From contig CAXXGE010000027.1 of NCBI GenBank assembly GCA_963677915.2, positions 30,781-94,780 on the forward strand: 64,000 nt of DNA, given 5' to 3'. Position numbers and translations under genes: made by a program. Origin of the DNA: G963677915 sp963677915. GTDB taxonomy: Bacteria; Bacillota; Clostridia; Lachnospirales; Vallitaleaceae. The notes under the pieces were generated by a model. That model had not been told where the DNA came from and searched no databases. It saw nothing but the letters and a program-made list of their open reading frames with translations. Below, piece after piece: positions 53,606-62,951 of this stretch. Numbering within the stretch: the stretch's first letter is position 1; the number at the start of each line of letters is the position of its first letter.

Positions 53606-55678
53606 TTAGACCAGCTTATTGACATCCAGAATCAACGCTACTTCGCCATTGCCAAGTATTGTTGCTCCAGCAATCAATTTTATCGATGATAAATGTTTAC
53701 CCAAAGTCTTGATAACAATTTCCTGTTGGCCAATCAGGCCATCAACGACAAAACCGGAAACCTTTTCCCCTTTCGTCACAATAACGACGGTGATGACTTC
53801 CCTGTTGTCCTTCACTTCTTCTACCTTAAGTCTTTTACCCAGCTGTACTATTGGAATGACTTTCCCACGCAAGTTGATGACTTCCTGATTCTGAACATAC
53901 TTGATGTCAGCTACCAGAATTTCCTCTATAGTCTGTATCGAACTCAACGGAACTGCGAACTTTTCATTTCCAACCAGTACCATAAGCGCCTGGATGATCG
54001 CCAGAGTCAATGGCAGCCTGATTACGAAAGTACTGCCTTTGCCAGACTCTGTCTTGACTTCCACGTTGCCGCCAAGAGCTTCTATTTTTGTTTTTACGAC
54101 ATCGAGTCCCACGCCTCGCCCCGACAGGTCGGAAACGGATTCAGCCGTCGAGAAGCTCGGCTGAAAAAGCAGTTCGATAATATCACCTTCGGACAGATCG
54201 CCCACCTCGGCTTTGCTGATCAATCCATTTTTCACGGCTTTCTCAACCGCTCTGCCCATATTGATGCCACGGCCGTCGTCAGCCACTTCAATCACCACAT
54301 TGTTGCCATCCTGGTAGGCTTTCAGGTTGATATTGCCAGTTCTGTCTTTTCCTGCGGCCAACCTTTGGTCTGGCGTTTCAAGACCATGATCTGCCGAATT
54401 CCTGATCAGATGTACGAGCGGGTCGCCGATTTCATCGATCACCGTTCTGTCAAGTTCCGTCTCTTCGCCCTCCATGTTCAGTTCTATCTCTTTCTCCAAT
54501 TGCCTTGAGAGGTCTCTTATGAGCCTGGGAAATCTGTTGAAGACCCTGTCTATCGGTACCATGCGCACTTTCATGACAGCATCGTGAAGGTTCGTTGTAA
54601 TCCTTTCAAGGTATTCGATTTGTTCTTCGAAACTCTGCTTGGTGCTTTGCACGATTTCAAGACCATTCTTGATGATGATCAGTTCACTGACAAGGTTCAT
54701 CAGAACATCAAGCCGTTCAATATCGACCCTGACAGTTCTGTTGGCTATCGGTTTGTTTTTATGCTTCTGGGCTTCTTCGAGTATTTCGCTGGCTGCAGGG
54801 TCTTTGCTTTCTTCCGTAGCTGCAGCTCTAGCTTCTTCAGCCGCTGTCTCTTCTACAGCGGCTTCGGCAGCGGATTCTTCCAAATCGCTCACCACATCTA
54901 TGGCCGCCTTCTCCACTTCCGCCACAGCTTCAATCTTCCCGGCAATGGTTTCAGCCGGTTCTGCGCTTACCAGCATAATCGAAAAGTCGTATTCGAACTT
55001 CTCATCCTCTATATCCTGGGTACTGGGGATTGTTTTCAAAACCTGCCCCATTTTTTCTAGCTCCCGAAAAATAATGAAGGATCGGGCTGACTTGAGCAGA
55101 CAAGAGGTCGAAAGATAGACGGTTATACCGTAGATCGCCATACCTTCCTGTCCGGCGTATTTAATTGCATGCCTTTCTATATCGCTAAGCGGCGTCAAAA
55201 GGTCAAGCCTTGCTATTTTTTCTGACACACCTACAACCGATACTTCCGGTTCCTCGGGCGCTTCCCCCTCTTCAGCAGTTTCTGCTTGATCAGCGGCGGC
55301 AACGATGCTTCTAAGGTCTGAAATCAGTTTTTCATTGTTCTGCTCCCCTTCAGCACCGCTTTCGGCAATCACTTCTATATACCTTTCCAAGGCGTCAAGG
55401 CAGGAAAAGAGTGTATCTACCAGATCAGAATCCACCTTGACTTTGCCGTCCCTGATTGCAGACAGGGCATCTTCCATGATATGGGCCAGTTTGTTCATGT
55501 TGCTATAGCCCATCGTTCCCGCCATCCCTTTTAAAGTATGGGCTACTCTGAAGACTTCATTGATTTTTTCTTTATTTGCTATCGGATCTTTTTCAAGTTC
55601 CAAGAGGGATTCATTCAAAAGCTGAAGGTGTTCTTTTGATTCCTCTACAAAAATTTCCAGGTATTGTGAAGCATCCAC
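53606..55678 (-). CDS. cheA: Chemotaxis histidine kinase CheA
   Basis: Autophosphorylates when signalled by receptors and passes phosphate to CheY and CheB. P1 HPt domain with H47 in RVAHTLKGMAGTMGY. A P2-like region at about 165-260 and an Ala/Glu-rich linker (~260-330) follow. The P3 dimerisation helices come next, then the P4 ATPase with N box HLIRNSADHGLETP, G1 VADDGRGIN and G2 SDLSGRGVGLDVV. The P5 CheW-like domain ends in LILDVNKLV. Start is GTG 55678 with GGGGGTGGACTGAC before it. Length 690. Confidence 0.96.
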   Translation of the reverse strand: MDASQYLEIFVEESKEHLQLLNESLLELEKDPIANKEKINEVFRVAHTLKGMAGTMGYSNMNKLAHIMEDALSAIRDGKVKVDSDLVDTLFSCLDALERYIEVIAESGAEGEQNNEKLISDLRSIVAAADQAETAEEGEAPEEPEVSVVGVSEKIARLDLLTPLSDIERHAIKYAGQEGMAIYGITVYLSTSCLLKSARSFIIFRELEKMGQVLKTIPSTQDIEDEKFEYDFSIMLVSAEPAETIAGKIEAVAEVEKAAIDVVSDLEESAAEAAVEETAAEEARAAATEESKDPAASEILEEAQKHKNKPIANRTVRVDIERLDVLMNLVSELIIIKNGLEIVQSTKQSFEEQIEYLERITTNLHDAVMKVRMVPIDRVFNRFPRLIRDLSRQLEKEIELNMEGEETELDRTVIDEIGDPLVHLIRNSADHGLETPDQRLAAGKDRTGNINLKAYQDGNNVVIEVADDGRGINMGRAVEKAVKNGLISKAEVGDLSEGDIIELLFQPSFSTAESVSDLSGRGVGLDVVKTKIEALGGNVEVKTESGKGSTFVIRLPLTLAIIQALMVLVGNEKFAVPLSSIQTIEEILVADIKYVQNQEVINLRGKVIPIVQLGKRLKVEEVKDNREVITVVIVTKGEKVSGFVVDGLIGQQEIVIKTLGKHLSSIKLIAGATILGNGEVALILDVNKLV

Positions 55679-55679
55679 G

Positions 55680-56753
55680 TCAGTCCACCCCCAGTTTGTT
55701 GACTATACTGTCTCTCAGCCGCTTGATATCGACAATTTCATTGGCCAGGCCTTTTTCGACAATCGACTTCGGCATGCCATACACGACACAGCTTTCCTTG
55801 TTCTGGGCTATCATATGGGCCTGCCGCTTATCTTTAAGCAGTTTGACACCCTTAGCCCCGTCCGACCCCATTCCGGTTAGGATGACGCCGACGATCGTTT
55901 TTATTCTCAGTTCCGCCAACGACATCATCATGACATCGACAGATGGTTTATGGCCGCTCACAGACGGTCCGTTGTTCAATGCAATTTCGTATTTTCCGTT
56001 TCCTTGTTCCAGCACCAGCAAATGCCGGTCACCTGGAGCGATATACACGTGGCCTGATTTAAGCACATCTCCCGGTTCAGCTTCCTTGACTTTCAAAAGA
56101 CAGCTTTCATCCAGTCTGTCAGCAAACGAACGGGTAAACCCGGCAGGCATATGCTGAACAATAACAATTGCAGCATCAAGATCAGCCGGCATTTCACTCA
56201 AGATATGCCGAAGCGTACGCGGCCCGCCTGTGGACGCGCCTATGGCAATAAGTTTTTGAATCCTTTCAGTACTTGTCAGGTCCGGTTTCCTGGTTATATG
56301 AAGATCATAATCCTCATCTTTGAACCAGCCATTCTGTTTCATGCTGGATCCGGAAGTGACTGCAGCGGAAAGTTTGCCGGTCAGCTCTTTCTTCAATTCC
56401 TCTGACTTGATCTTCATCATCCTGTCCGGTTTGACTACAAAGTCAAACGCGCCTTTTTCAAGCGCTTCGATTGTCACATCCTCATCGTGTCTTGCAAGAG
56501 AGCTCAGGACAACGACAGGCGGCCTGTTTCCCTTTTTCAGTCTGCTGAGCATGGTCAAGCCATCCATCACCGGCATCTGCAAGTCAAGCGTGACAGCATC
56601 CGGGCGCAGCTTTGCAATCATATCCAGCCCTTCTTCACCATTGGCCGCCTCCCCTACAACGACAAATCGAGAATCACTATTGATGACATCGGAGATAACT
56701 CTCCTCATGAAGACAGAGTCATCAACCACAAGAATTTTCAGTTTCTTCCCCAT
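55680..56753 (-). CDS. cheB: Chemotaxis response regulator protein-glutamate methylesterase CheB
   Basis: Removes methyl groups from receptors for adaptation. The receiver domain has VVDDSVFMRRVI and the phosphoacceptor Asp in AVTLDLQMPVMDG, with Lys in FDFVVKPD. The esterase domain has the catalytic triad Ser in IGASTGGPRTLRHIL, His in VQHMPAGFTRSFADRLD and Asp in TGMGSDGAKG. I prefer ATG 56753 because AGGGGTAG is 9 nt away; the ATG two codons earlier is too close. Length 357. Confidence 0.96.
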   Translation of the reverse strand: MGKKLKILVVDDSVFMRRVISDVINSDSRFVVVGEAANGEEGLDMIAKLRPDAVTLDLQMPVMDGLTMLSRLKKGNRPPVVVLSSLARHDEDVTIEALEKGAFDFVVKPDRMMKIKSEELKKELTGKLSAAVTSGSSMKQNGWFKDEDYDLHITRKPDLTSTERIQKLIAIGASTGGPRTLRHILSEMPADLDAAIVIVQHMPAGFTRSFADRLDESCLLKVKEAEPGDVLKSGHVYIAPGDRHLLVLEQGNGKYEIALNNGPSVSGHKPSVDVMMMSLAELRIKTIVGVILTGMGSDGAKGVKLLKDKRQAHMIAQNKESCVVYGMPKSIVEKGLANEIVDIKRLRDSIVNKLGVD

Positions 56754-56778
56754 GCGCATCTACCCCTTAAATCCCCAT

Positions 56779-57144
56779 TTATACTCCGATAGTTTTTTCA
56801 ACTGCCTCAATAACACTTTCCGGCTGGAAAGGCTTGACGACAAAATCCCTTGCCCCTGCCTGGATGGACTCAATAACGAGGGCCTGCTGACCCATGGCCG
56901 AACACATAATTATATTCGCGCCGCTGTCCAATTCCTTGATGGCTTTGACAGACTCGATACCGTCCATGACAGGCATCGTAATATCCATAATGACAAGGTC
57001 TGGCTGAAGCTCCTTGAACTTCTCGATGGCATCAACGCCATCTACTGCTTCTCCAGCTATCTCATATCCCTTCGATTCCAGGATATCCTTAATCATCATT
57101 CTCATGAATGCTGCATCATCTACAATTAAAATGCGTTTCCCCAT
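56779..57144 (-). CDS. cheY: Chemotaxis response regulator CheY
   Basis: Single-domain receiver (121 residues) that carries the signal to the flagellar switch. Acidic pocket in ILIVDDAAFMR, phosphoacceptor D54 in DLVIMDITMPVMDG, switch Ser in IIMCSAMGQQ and Lys in ARDFVVKPFQ. First gene of the cheYBAWCD unit. No flagellar motor genes are in this window, so its partner lies elsewhere. Confidence 0.93.
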   Translation of the reverse strand: MGKRILIVDDAAFMRMMIKDILESKGYEIAGEAVDGVDAIEKFKELQPDLVIMDITMPVMDGIESVKAIKELDSGANIIMCSAMGQQALVIESIQAGARDFVVKPFQPESVIEAVEKTIGV

Positions 57145-57193
57145 GAAGACACTCCTTATTCTTAGTCTTTCGAAACAAATTCAACTTATTCAT

Positions 57194-57199
57194 ATTATA
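57194..57199 (-). promoter_or_regulatory. Possible -10 of the che operon
   Basis: A consensus TATAAT reads on the minus strand 50 nt before cheY in the codY-cheY gap, but no good -35 (sigma-A or sigma-D type) is visible. Low certainty. Confidence 0.35.
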
Positions 57200-57238
57200 T
57201 CATAAAATCTATTCGTCTTATCCAAAATAGGCAACAAA

Positions 57239-57262
57239 AAAGCAAGATTTTCATCTTGCTTT
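57239..57262 (-). terminator. Terminator after codY
   Basis: AAAGCAAGAT (57239-57248) pairs with ATCTTGCTTT (57253-57262), 4-nt loop, followed on the minus strand by T-rich sequence. It separates codY from cheY. Confidence 0.85.
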
Positions 57263-57267
57263 CATTT

Positions 57268-58035
57268 TCACATATTGTCCAGTTCCCTGAAAAGGAATTC
57301 ATTAAGTATTTTTATATAAGTACCTTTCATTCCAAGCGATCTTGATTCAATGACACCGGCACTTTCAAATTTCCTCAGTGCATTGACGATGACTGAACGG
57401 GTAATCCCGACCCGGTCGGCAACTTTGCTTGCTACAAGGATGCCTTCATAGCCTTTCAGCTCATCAAAAATATGTTTGACCGCTTCCATTTCCGAAAAGG
57501 AAAGGGTTCCGATGGCGGCTCGTACAACGTTGGCCTTTCTGGATTCCTCGATGTTTTCTTCATTGATCGAGCGCATAATTTCTAGTCCGACAACAGTCGC
57601 TCCATACTCGCCAAGTATAATGTCATCAATGTCGAAGTCCGATTTTTCACGGTACAAGAACAAGGTACCAAGCCTTTCGCCGGCCATGTCAATGGGAACT
57701 GTCATACCGCCGTATCCCTTGGATTGAACTGGTTCTCCGAAACCAAGGGTTGTCATATTGATATTCTCCTTGGTTGAAAGAATGCCAAGCAGCCTTTCAT
57801 TCAACCGGTTATCAATGAACTCGCCTCTCGTACCGCTGAGCAGCTCGCCGATCATGGTCACTTCCTGCCTGTTGTAGTTGGCAAGAATCTTACCCTTGCT
57901 GCTGATGACAAGAACGTTCGCACCCAATATATTGCTCATGACTTCGCAGATGTCCCTGAACTGTACCCTTTTATTTCCTGCGCCTTGCACAAGCTTGTTG
58001 ATTCTTCTAGTATTATCAAGCAGTTGAATGCTCAC
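57268..58035 (-). CDS. codY: GTP-sensing pleiotropic repressor CodY
   Basis: Represses stationary-phase and amino-acid genes when GTP and branched-chain amino acids are plentiful. Residues about 1-160 form the GAF ligand domain (MSIQLLDNTRRINKLVQ, GYGGMTVPIDMAGERLGTLFLYR). Residues about 200-255 form the winged helix (ASKVADRVGITRSVIVNALRKFESAGVIESRS), highly conserved in the family. Start is GTG 58035 after GGAGGTTGACAC, giving 255 residues. Same place as in Bacillus subtilis, after topA, but without codV, clpQ and clpY. Confidence 0.97.
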   Translation of the reverse strand: MSIQLLDNTRRINKLVQGAGNKRVQFRDICEVMSNILGANVLVISSKGKILANYNRQEVTMIGELLSGTRGEFIDNRLNERLLGILSTKENINMTTLGFGEPVQSKGYGGMTVPIDMAGERLGTLFLYREKSDFDIDDIILGEYGATVVGLEIMRSINEENIEESRKANVVRAAIGTLSFSEMEAVKHIFDELKGYEGILVASKVADRVGITRSVIVNALRKFESAGVIESRSLGMKGTYIKILNEFLFRELDNM

Positions 58036-58065
58036 GTGTCAACCTCCAATTTGAAATATGAGTAG

Positions 58066-58094
58066 ATTATAGTATATATCTCCTCGCCGTTCAA
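58066..58094 (-). promoter_or_regulatory. Sigma-A promoter of codY
   Basis: On the minus strand TTGAAC (58089-58094), 17 nt and a consensus TATAAT (58066-58071) precede codY by about 30 nt. Confidence 0.8.
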
Positions 58095-58120
58095 GGGACT
58101 TTACTGAATTTTTGAACAAT

Positions 58121-60193
58121 TCAGTTTTTTTCAATCACATGCTTGCATTCGTCGTTGCTGCAGAGTAATTTGTCTCCTTTTTCCACCATTAACGATCCGC
58201 ACAACTCACACTTCACGGATGTTGGTTTGTACCAGGTCATGAAATCACATTCCGGATTGTTTTCACAACCGTAATAGCGCCGGCCTTTCTTGGTCTTCTT
58301 GACCAGCATCTGACCCCCGCACTTATGGCAGTATACATCGTCAACTTTTTCAAGGATAGGCTTTGCATTTCTGCATTCAGGGAATCCAGGACACGCAAGG
58401 AATTTCCCGTATTTACCCATCTTGATGACCATCATACGGCCGCATTTGTCGCACGGAATATCCGTTTCTTCATCCTTTATTTCCACTTTTTCAAGTTCCG
58501 CTTCCGCCTTCTGGAGCGTCTCCTCGAAATGGGGATAAAAATCTCTCAGGATATCTTTCCATTCAATTTTTCCGATTTCAACGTCATCCAGCTTCTCTTC
58601 CATTTCAGCTGTAAACTGGACATTGACGACTTCATCGAAGAAATCCCCCAAGATGTCGTTTACGACCTCGCCCATTTCCGTAGGAAACAGCTGACGGCCT
58701 TCTTTCGAGATATAGCCTCTGGCAGAAATAGTCGCGATTGTCGGCGCATATGTACTCGGTCTTCCAACACCATTCTCCTCAAGTGTTTTGACAAGACTTG
58801 CCTCGCTGTATCTTGGCGGATGCTGGGTAAAATGCTGCTTCTCATCAATCTCCTCAAGCGCCAGTTCGGAAGTTTCGGTAATATTCGCAATCTGCTGGTT
58901 GTCCGCTTTTTCCTCCTCTTTGCCGTACACCTTGAGGTATCCCTCGAACTTGATGACTGAGAGCGCGGCGGTGAATACATAACCAGCTGACAGAACCCGG
59001 ACCTGCTTTGTTGTATACACGGCAGGCTGCATTCTGCTGGCAATAAATCTGTTCCATATCAGGGTATACAGCCTGAACTGGTCCCTGCTCAATGAGTCTT
59101 TCGTCTCCGAAGGCTTCACGTCTATGTAGGAAGGCCGAATCGCCTCATGGGCATCCTGTACGCTTCCTTTCTTCTTGGCTGTGATGTTGGCAGGATTCGC
59201 ATAGGCATCACCAAAAGCTGACCTGATATACTCAACGGCATGATTGTGCGCTTCGTCAGAAATTCTGGTTGAGTCTGTTCTCAGGTAAGTAATCAAACTG
59301 ATAGTGCCTCTGCCTTTTACATCCACACCTTCATATAGCTGCTGCGCTATCCTCATGGTTTTGACCGCAGAGAAGTTCAGCTGCTTCGATGCTTCCTGCT
59401 GCAATGTACTGGTGGTGAAAGGCAGATACGGCTTCTTCTTCCGTTCACCTTCCTTGATGGAGCCGACAGTAAACGGATTACCTTCGATTGCTTTCAACAC
59501 CTGATCGACATCATCCTTCGATTCCAGCTTCATTTTGCCGTCTTCAGTGCCGTAGAAAGCTGCGACGAATTGATCATTCGTTTTTTTATCAGCAATTCCG
59601 GCATCGATTGTCCAGTATTCTTCGGGGATGAATGCGTTGATTTCCTTCTCCCTGTCACAGATCAGTTTCAAGGCAACGGATTGAACACGCCCCGCACTCA
59701 AACCCTTCTTCACCTTTTTCCACAGCAGTGGGCTGATGTTGTAACCGACCACCCTGTCAAGGACACGCCTTGCCTGCTGCGCATCCACAAGATGCATATC
59801 GATATTCCGGGCCTGCTTGATAGAGTCTTTCACTGCCTGTTTTGTAATTTCATTGAAAGTGATTCTGTACACCTTGTTGTCCTCAGATTCTTCCAATTTC
59901 AACGCATGCAAAAGATGCCACGAAATGGCCTCTCCTTCTCTATCAGGGTCAGTGGCAAGGTATATCTTTGAGGCTTTGCGTGCTTCTTTTCGGAGCTTTG
60001 CCAGCAAATCGCCTTTTCCTCTAATTGTAATGTATTTTGGTTCATAATCGTTCTCAAAGTCGATTCCCATCTGGCTTTTAGGTAAATCCCTAACATGTCC
60101 CATGGACGCTTCTATCTTATATGTGGATCCCAAAAACTTCTTAATGGTTTTAGCCTTTGCCGGCGACTCGACAATCACCAGGTTTTTAGACAT
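58121..60193 (-). CDS. topA: DNA topoisomerase I
   Basis: Type IA topoisomerase that relaxes negative supercoils. Toprim motif LVIVESPAKAKTIKKFLG at the N-terminus and DPDREGEAISWHLLH; the active-site Tyr is in ITYLRTDSTRIS. Three C-terminal zinc modules are present (CDKCGRMMV...CPGFPEC, CHKCGGQML...CENNPEC, CELCGSLMV...CSNDEC). Length 690. It starts 9 nt after dprA. Confidence 0.97.
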   Translation of the reverse strand: MSKNLVIVESPAKAKTIKKFLGSTYKIEASMGHVRDLPKSQMGIDFENDYEPKYITIRGKGDLLAKLRKEARKASKIYLATDPDREGEAISWHLLHALKLEESEDNKVYRITFNEITKQAVKDSIKQARNIDMHLVDAQQARRVLDRVVGYNISPLLWKKVKKGLSAGRVQSVALKLICDREKEINAFIPEEYWTIDAGIADKKTNDQFVAAFYGTEDGKMKLESKDDVDQVLKAIEGNPFTVGSIKEGERKKKPYLPFTTSTLQQEASKQLNFSAVKTMRIAQQLYEGVDVKGRGTISLITYLRTDSTRISDEAHNHAVEYIRSAFGDAYANPANITAKKKGSVQDAHEAIRPSYIDVKPSETKDSLSRDQFRLYTLIWNRFIASRMQPAVYTTKQVRVLSAGYVFTAALSVIKFEGYLKVYGKEEEKADNQQIANITETSELALEEIDEKQHFTQHPPRYSEASLVKTLEENGVGRPSTYAPTIATISARGYISKEGRQLFPTEMGEVVNDILGDFFDEVVNVQFTAEMEEKLDDVEIGKIEWKDILRDFYPHFEETLQKAEAELEKVEIKDEETDIPCDKCGRMMVIKMGKYGKFLACPGFPECRNAKPILEKVDDVYCHKCGGQMLVKKTKKGRRYYGCENNPECDFMTWYKPTSVKCELCGSLMVEKGDKLLCSNDECKHVIEKN

Positions 60194-60202
60194 AGGTCTC
60201 TC

Positions 60203-61312
60203 CTATCCATTCCTTATGTAGTGCTGGTTCGGCAGCTGCTGAATGCAACCTTTCATCTCTAGATTTATTAGAATCAGTTGCAGCTTTCCAAAAGGCAGCT
60301 TCGTTTTCCTTATAATGTCGTCGATATAGACCGGCGACCATTGAATACAAGGATAAACCATTTTTTCATTCACATCAAGTAGTTTTTCAAAATCATCCTT
60401 CTCGCCCATCGATACCTTGCCTAATGCAGCGTACTCTTCCAGCACATCATCCACATCGAAAACAGGCTTGGCCCCAAGGCGTATAAGATGGTTGCAACCC
60501 TCACTGTTTTTGTCGAAAACCCTTCCCGGAACGGCGTATACATCCCGTCCCTGTTCAAGGGCACAGTCCGCTGTTATCAGTGATCCGCTCCTTTTTTTCG
60601 CCTCCACGACAATGATACCGTCGCTAAGTCCGCTGATGATCCTGTTTCTTCTCGGAAACAGCCCCGGCGCCGGATAGACACCAGGCCCTTCTTCAGAAAG
60701 AATCGCTCCGCCACATTTCAGGATATCGGCTTCCAGCTTGTTTCCTTCTTTCGGATAACACACGTCAATTCCCGAGCCCCATACTGCAGTCGTTGCAAAA
60801 CCGCTGCTGACAATGCTTCTATGCGCAGTCGAATCGATGCCGCGGGCCATCCCGCTGACAATGTGGATACCAAAGCCTGACAGTTCCTTGGCTAGATATT
60901 CTGCTGCCTGTTTACCATAGGGGCTCATCTGACGTGTACCGACAATGGCTATCGTCACTGGCCGCTGGATATACCTGCCCCTGTAATACAGCAGGGTTGG
61001 CGCATCTTCTGTCCGTTTCAGGTTCATGGGGTAGTCCGCGTCTCCTAGCGTCCAGAATCCTATGCCCCTGGATATGACGGAGGCAAGCTTTTCCTCGATA
61101 TGTTTTATGTTCCTGGAAGAAAGGATTTGGTTAAGGTCTCCTGCTCTGAACGGCTTTCCCATGATCCGCTTTTCCAAATCTTTTGGGTCGGCCTCAAAAA
61201 CCGCTTCCGGTGATTCATAAACCTCAAGCAGTTTTCTTCTCTTGACAGGACCAATCCCCTTGATATTCGAGAGCCAGAACCACAGCATTCGCTCCTTTTC
61301 CACTATGCTCAC
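60203..61312 (-). CDS. dprA: DNA processing protein DprA (Smf)
   Basis: Loads RecA on incoming single-stranded DNA during transformation; common also in species not known to be competent. The Rossmann core shows VGTRQMSPYGKQAAEYLA, SGMARGIDSTAHRS, AVWGSGIDVCYP, FPRRNRIISGLSD, VVEAKKRSGSLITADCALEQGRDVYAVPG and EGCNHLI. A C-terminal winged helix follows. Start is GTG 61312, overlapping the yifB stop by 4 nt. Length 369. Confidence 0.96.
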   Translation of the reverse strand: MSIVEKERMLWFWLSNIKGIGPVKRRKLLEVYESPEAVFEADPKDLEKRIMGKPFRAGDLNQILSSRNIKHIEEKLASVISRGIGFWTLGDADYPMNLKRTEDAPTLLYYRGRYIQRPVTIAIVGTRQMSPYGKQAAEYLAKELSGFGIHIVSGMARGIDSTAHRSIVSSGFATTAVWGSGIDVCYPKEGNKLEADILKCGGAILSEEGPGVYPAPGLFPRRNRIISGLSDGIIVVEAKKRSGSLITADCALEQGRDVYAVPGRVFDKNSEGCNHLIRLGAKPVFDVDDVLEEYAALGKVSMGEKDDFEKLLDVNEKMVYPCIQWSPVYIDDIIRKTKLPFGKLQLILINLEMKGCIQQLPNQHYIRNG

Positions 61313-62845
61313 AGCCCTTCCTCCTGTCTGTAACGCCTGTCTAGAAAACGATAGCCGACCGCTTCAGCAATATGGACATCGGCTATGCTGTCGCTCCCAT
61401 CCAAATCCGCTATCGTCCTCGCTACTTTCAGCACTTTATGGTATGACCTGGCGGTAAGCCCCAGAAGTTTGAAGGCGCTTTCCATCAGTTCTCTCGCACT
61501 TCTGTTTCCCCACCCCCATTTTTCAGGCTCATCAGGCAGGTCGCAGTTGAAACGGACACCAAAGGATCTGTTTCTGTCCCCTTGCATACCTTGGGCATCC
61601 AGAATCCGATTTCGTATTGTCCCTGTACTCTCTCCTCTATCAATATCTGCAAGATCCACAAAGGGTATCGCCTCGACTTCTATCTGGATATCGATCCTGT
61701 CAAGAAGAGGCCCCGAAACCTTGCTGTAGTAGTTTCTTATCGAACGCCATGTACATGAACACCTGTTTCTGTCAGGATAGTGTCCGCAGGGGCACGGATT
61801 CATCGATGCCAACAAGCATGAAGTCCGCCGGGAAAACATGGGCGACTCCCGACCTGACCAGGGTAATCCTCCCTTCCTCCAAAGGTTCCCGCAAGGCTTC
61901 CATCACATGTCTTTTGAACTCAGGAAGCTCATCCAGGAAAAGGACACCGTTATGCGACAAGGAAATCTCTCCCGGCATCGGATAGCGCCCACCTCCGGCA
62001 AGACCAGCCAGCGTCGTGGTATGGTGGGGTGAACGGAAAGGTCTGTCTCCTATCCAGTTGCCGTTATCATTCAGCAGACCCGCCAAACTGTAGATTTTGG
62101 ATATTTCCAGCTGTTCATCGAAAGAAGCATTCGGCAGAATCCCCGGCACTCTCCTTGCTACCATTGTCTTCCCTGCTCCGGGCGGCCCCATCATCAACAT
62201 ATGATGCCTCCCCGCTGCAGCCACCTCGACAGCCCTTCTCACGTGCAGCTGCCCCTTGACGTCTTCAAAGTCCGGAACGTCCCGTTTCCCACACACCGGT
62301 GCCAAAAGGTCTGACCCTCTGGCACTGACCTCCCCACCCTTCAAATACCGGACCGCCTGGCTAAGGCTGTCGACAGGAACCAACGCCACATCCGGCACTC
62401 TGTTTACCTCGAGATAGTTCTCAGACGGCAGGATGATTCTATTGATGCCGCTGTCCCTAAGAAAACAGACCAGCGGCAGTGCACCTGCCACACCTTTCAC
62501 ACTGCTGTTTAGGGACAGCTCCCCTATCAGCGCAGTGTCTGACACGGATTCCTTATCTATGGCTCCCATTGCGCCCAGCACTGCTACAGCAATTGCCAAG
62601 TCAAAGCCTGCTGAGCCGGCCTTTCTGAATCCCGCAGGAGCCAGGTTGACAGTCACCCTTTTTAACGGAACCAGATAACCGGCATTTTTCATCGCAGTCC
62701 TTACCCTGTCGACAGCTTCCTTAACCGCGCTGTCAGCAAGGCCGATAATCTCGAACCTTGGAAATCCTTCACTTACATCTGTTTCCACCCTTATCAGGCG
62801 GCTATCCATTCCAAGCATGGAACAGCTGGTCGTTTCAAAATACAT
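61309..62845 (-). CDS. YifB/ComM family Mg-chelatase-like AAA protein (one frameshift)
   Basis: ATPase of the YifB/ComM group; in Vibrio ComM is a branch-migration helicase for transformation. The start is ATG 62845 (MYFETTSCSMLGMD) with GGAGG 10 nt away. An N-terminal S5-like domain (TVNLAPAGFRKAGSAGFDLAIA) is followed by a linker of unusual sequence near residue 175, then Walker A MMGPPGAGKTMVARR and Walker B VLFLDELPEF. After FMLV one extra G at about 61809-61811 shifts the frame; removing it restores ASMNPCPCGHYPD and joins the C-terminal part (SGPLLDRIDIQIEV, ARSYHKVLKVARTIADLDGS). Restored length 511. The linker carries a REP-like repeat. Confidence 0.92.
62299..62325 (-). repeat. REP-like unit inside the yifB coding sequence
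   Basis: On the minus strand GTGCCAGAGGG starts a 27-nt unit ending TTTTGGCAC. Its ends form a GTGCCA/TGGCAC inverted repeat. It matches the arms of the palindrome at 30534-30686 at 25 of 28 aligned columns, with two substitutions and one missing T. In yifB it encodes SARGSDLLAP in frame, in the linker between the two domains. Confidence 0.75.
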
Positions 62846-62901
62846 AAGCCACACGCCTCCTCTATTAATGTCCACCCATTATATAACAAAGGAAAACAAA
62901 A

Positions 62902-62924
62902 AGGGTCTGCCGACGGCAGACCCT
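62902..62924 (-). terminator. Terminator after the NifX-like gene
   Basis: AGGGTCTGC and GCAGACCCT form a strong stem with a tight loop, followed on the minus strand by TTTTTGTTTT. It separates the NifX-like gene from yifB. Confidence 0.85.
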
Positions 62925-62951
62925 GCGCATTTTTCTAATGCTGCACTTCAA

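Noticed and set aside
54639..55118. Long plus-strand open frames opposite cheA, polC, cdsA, rsgA and others
   Set aside because: They are antisense shadows of clear genes, with low-complexity Ser/Leu-rich translations, no ribosome sites and no family features.
58101..58129. Hairpin with T run at the end of topA as its terminator
   Set aside because: The T run follows the stem only on the plus strand, opposite to topA transcription.
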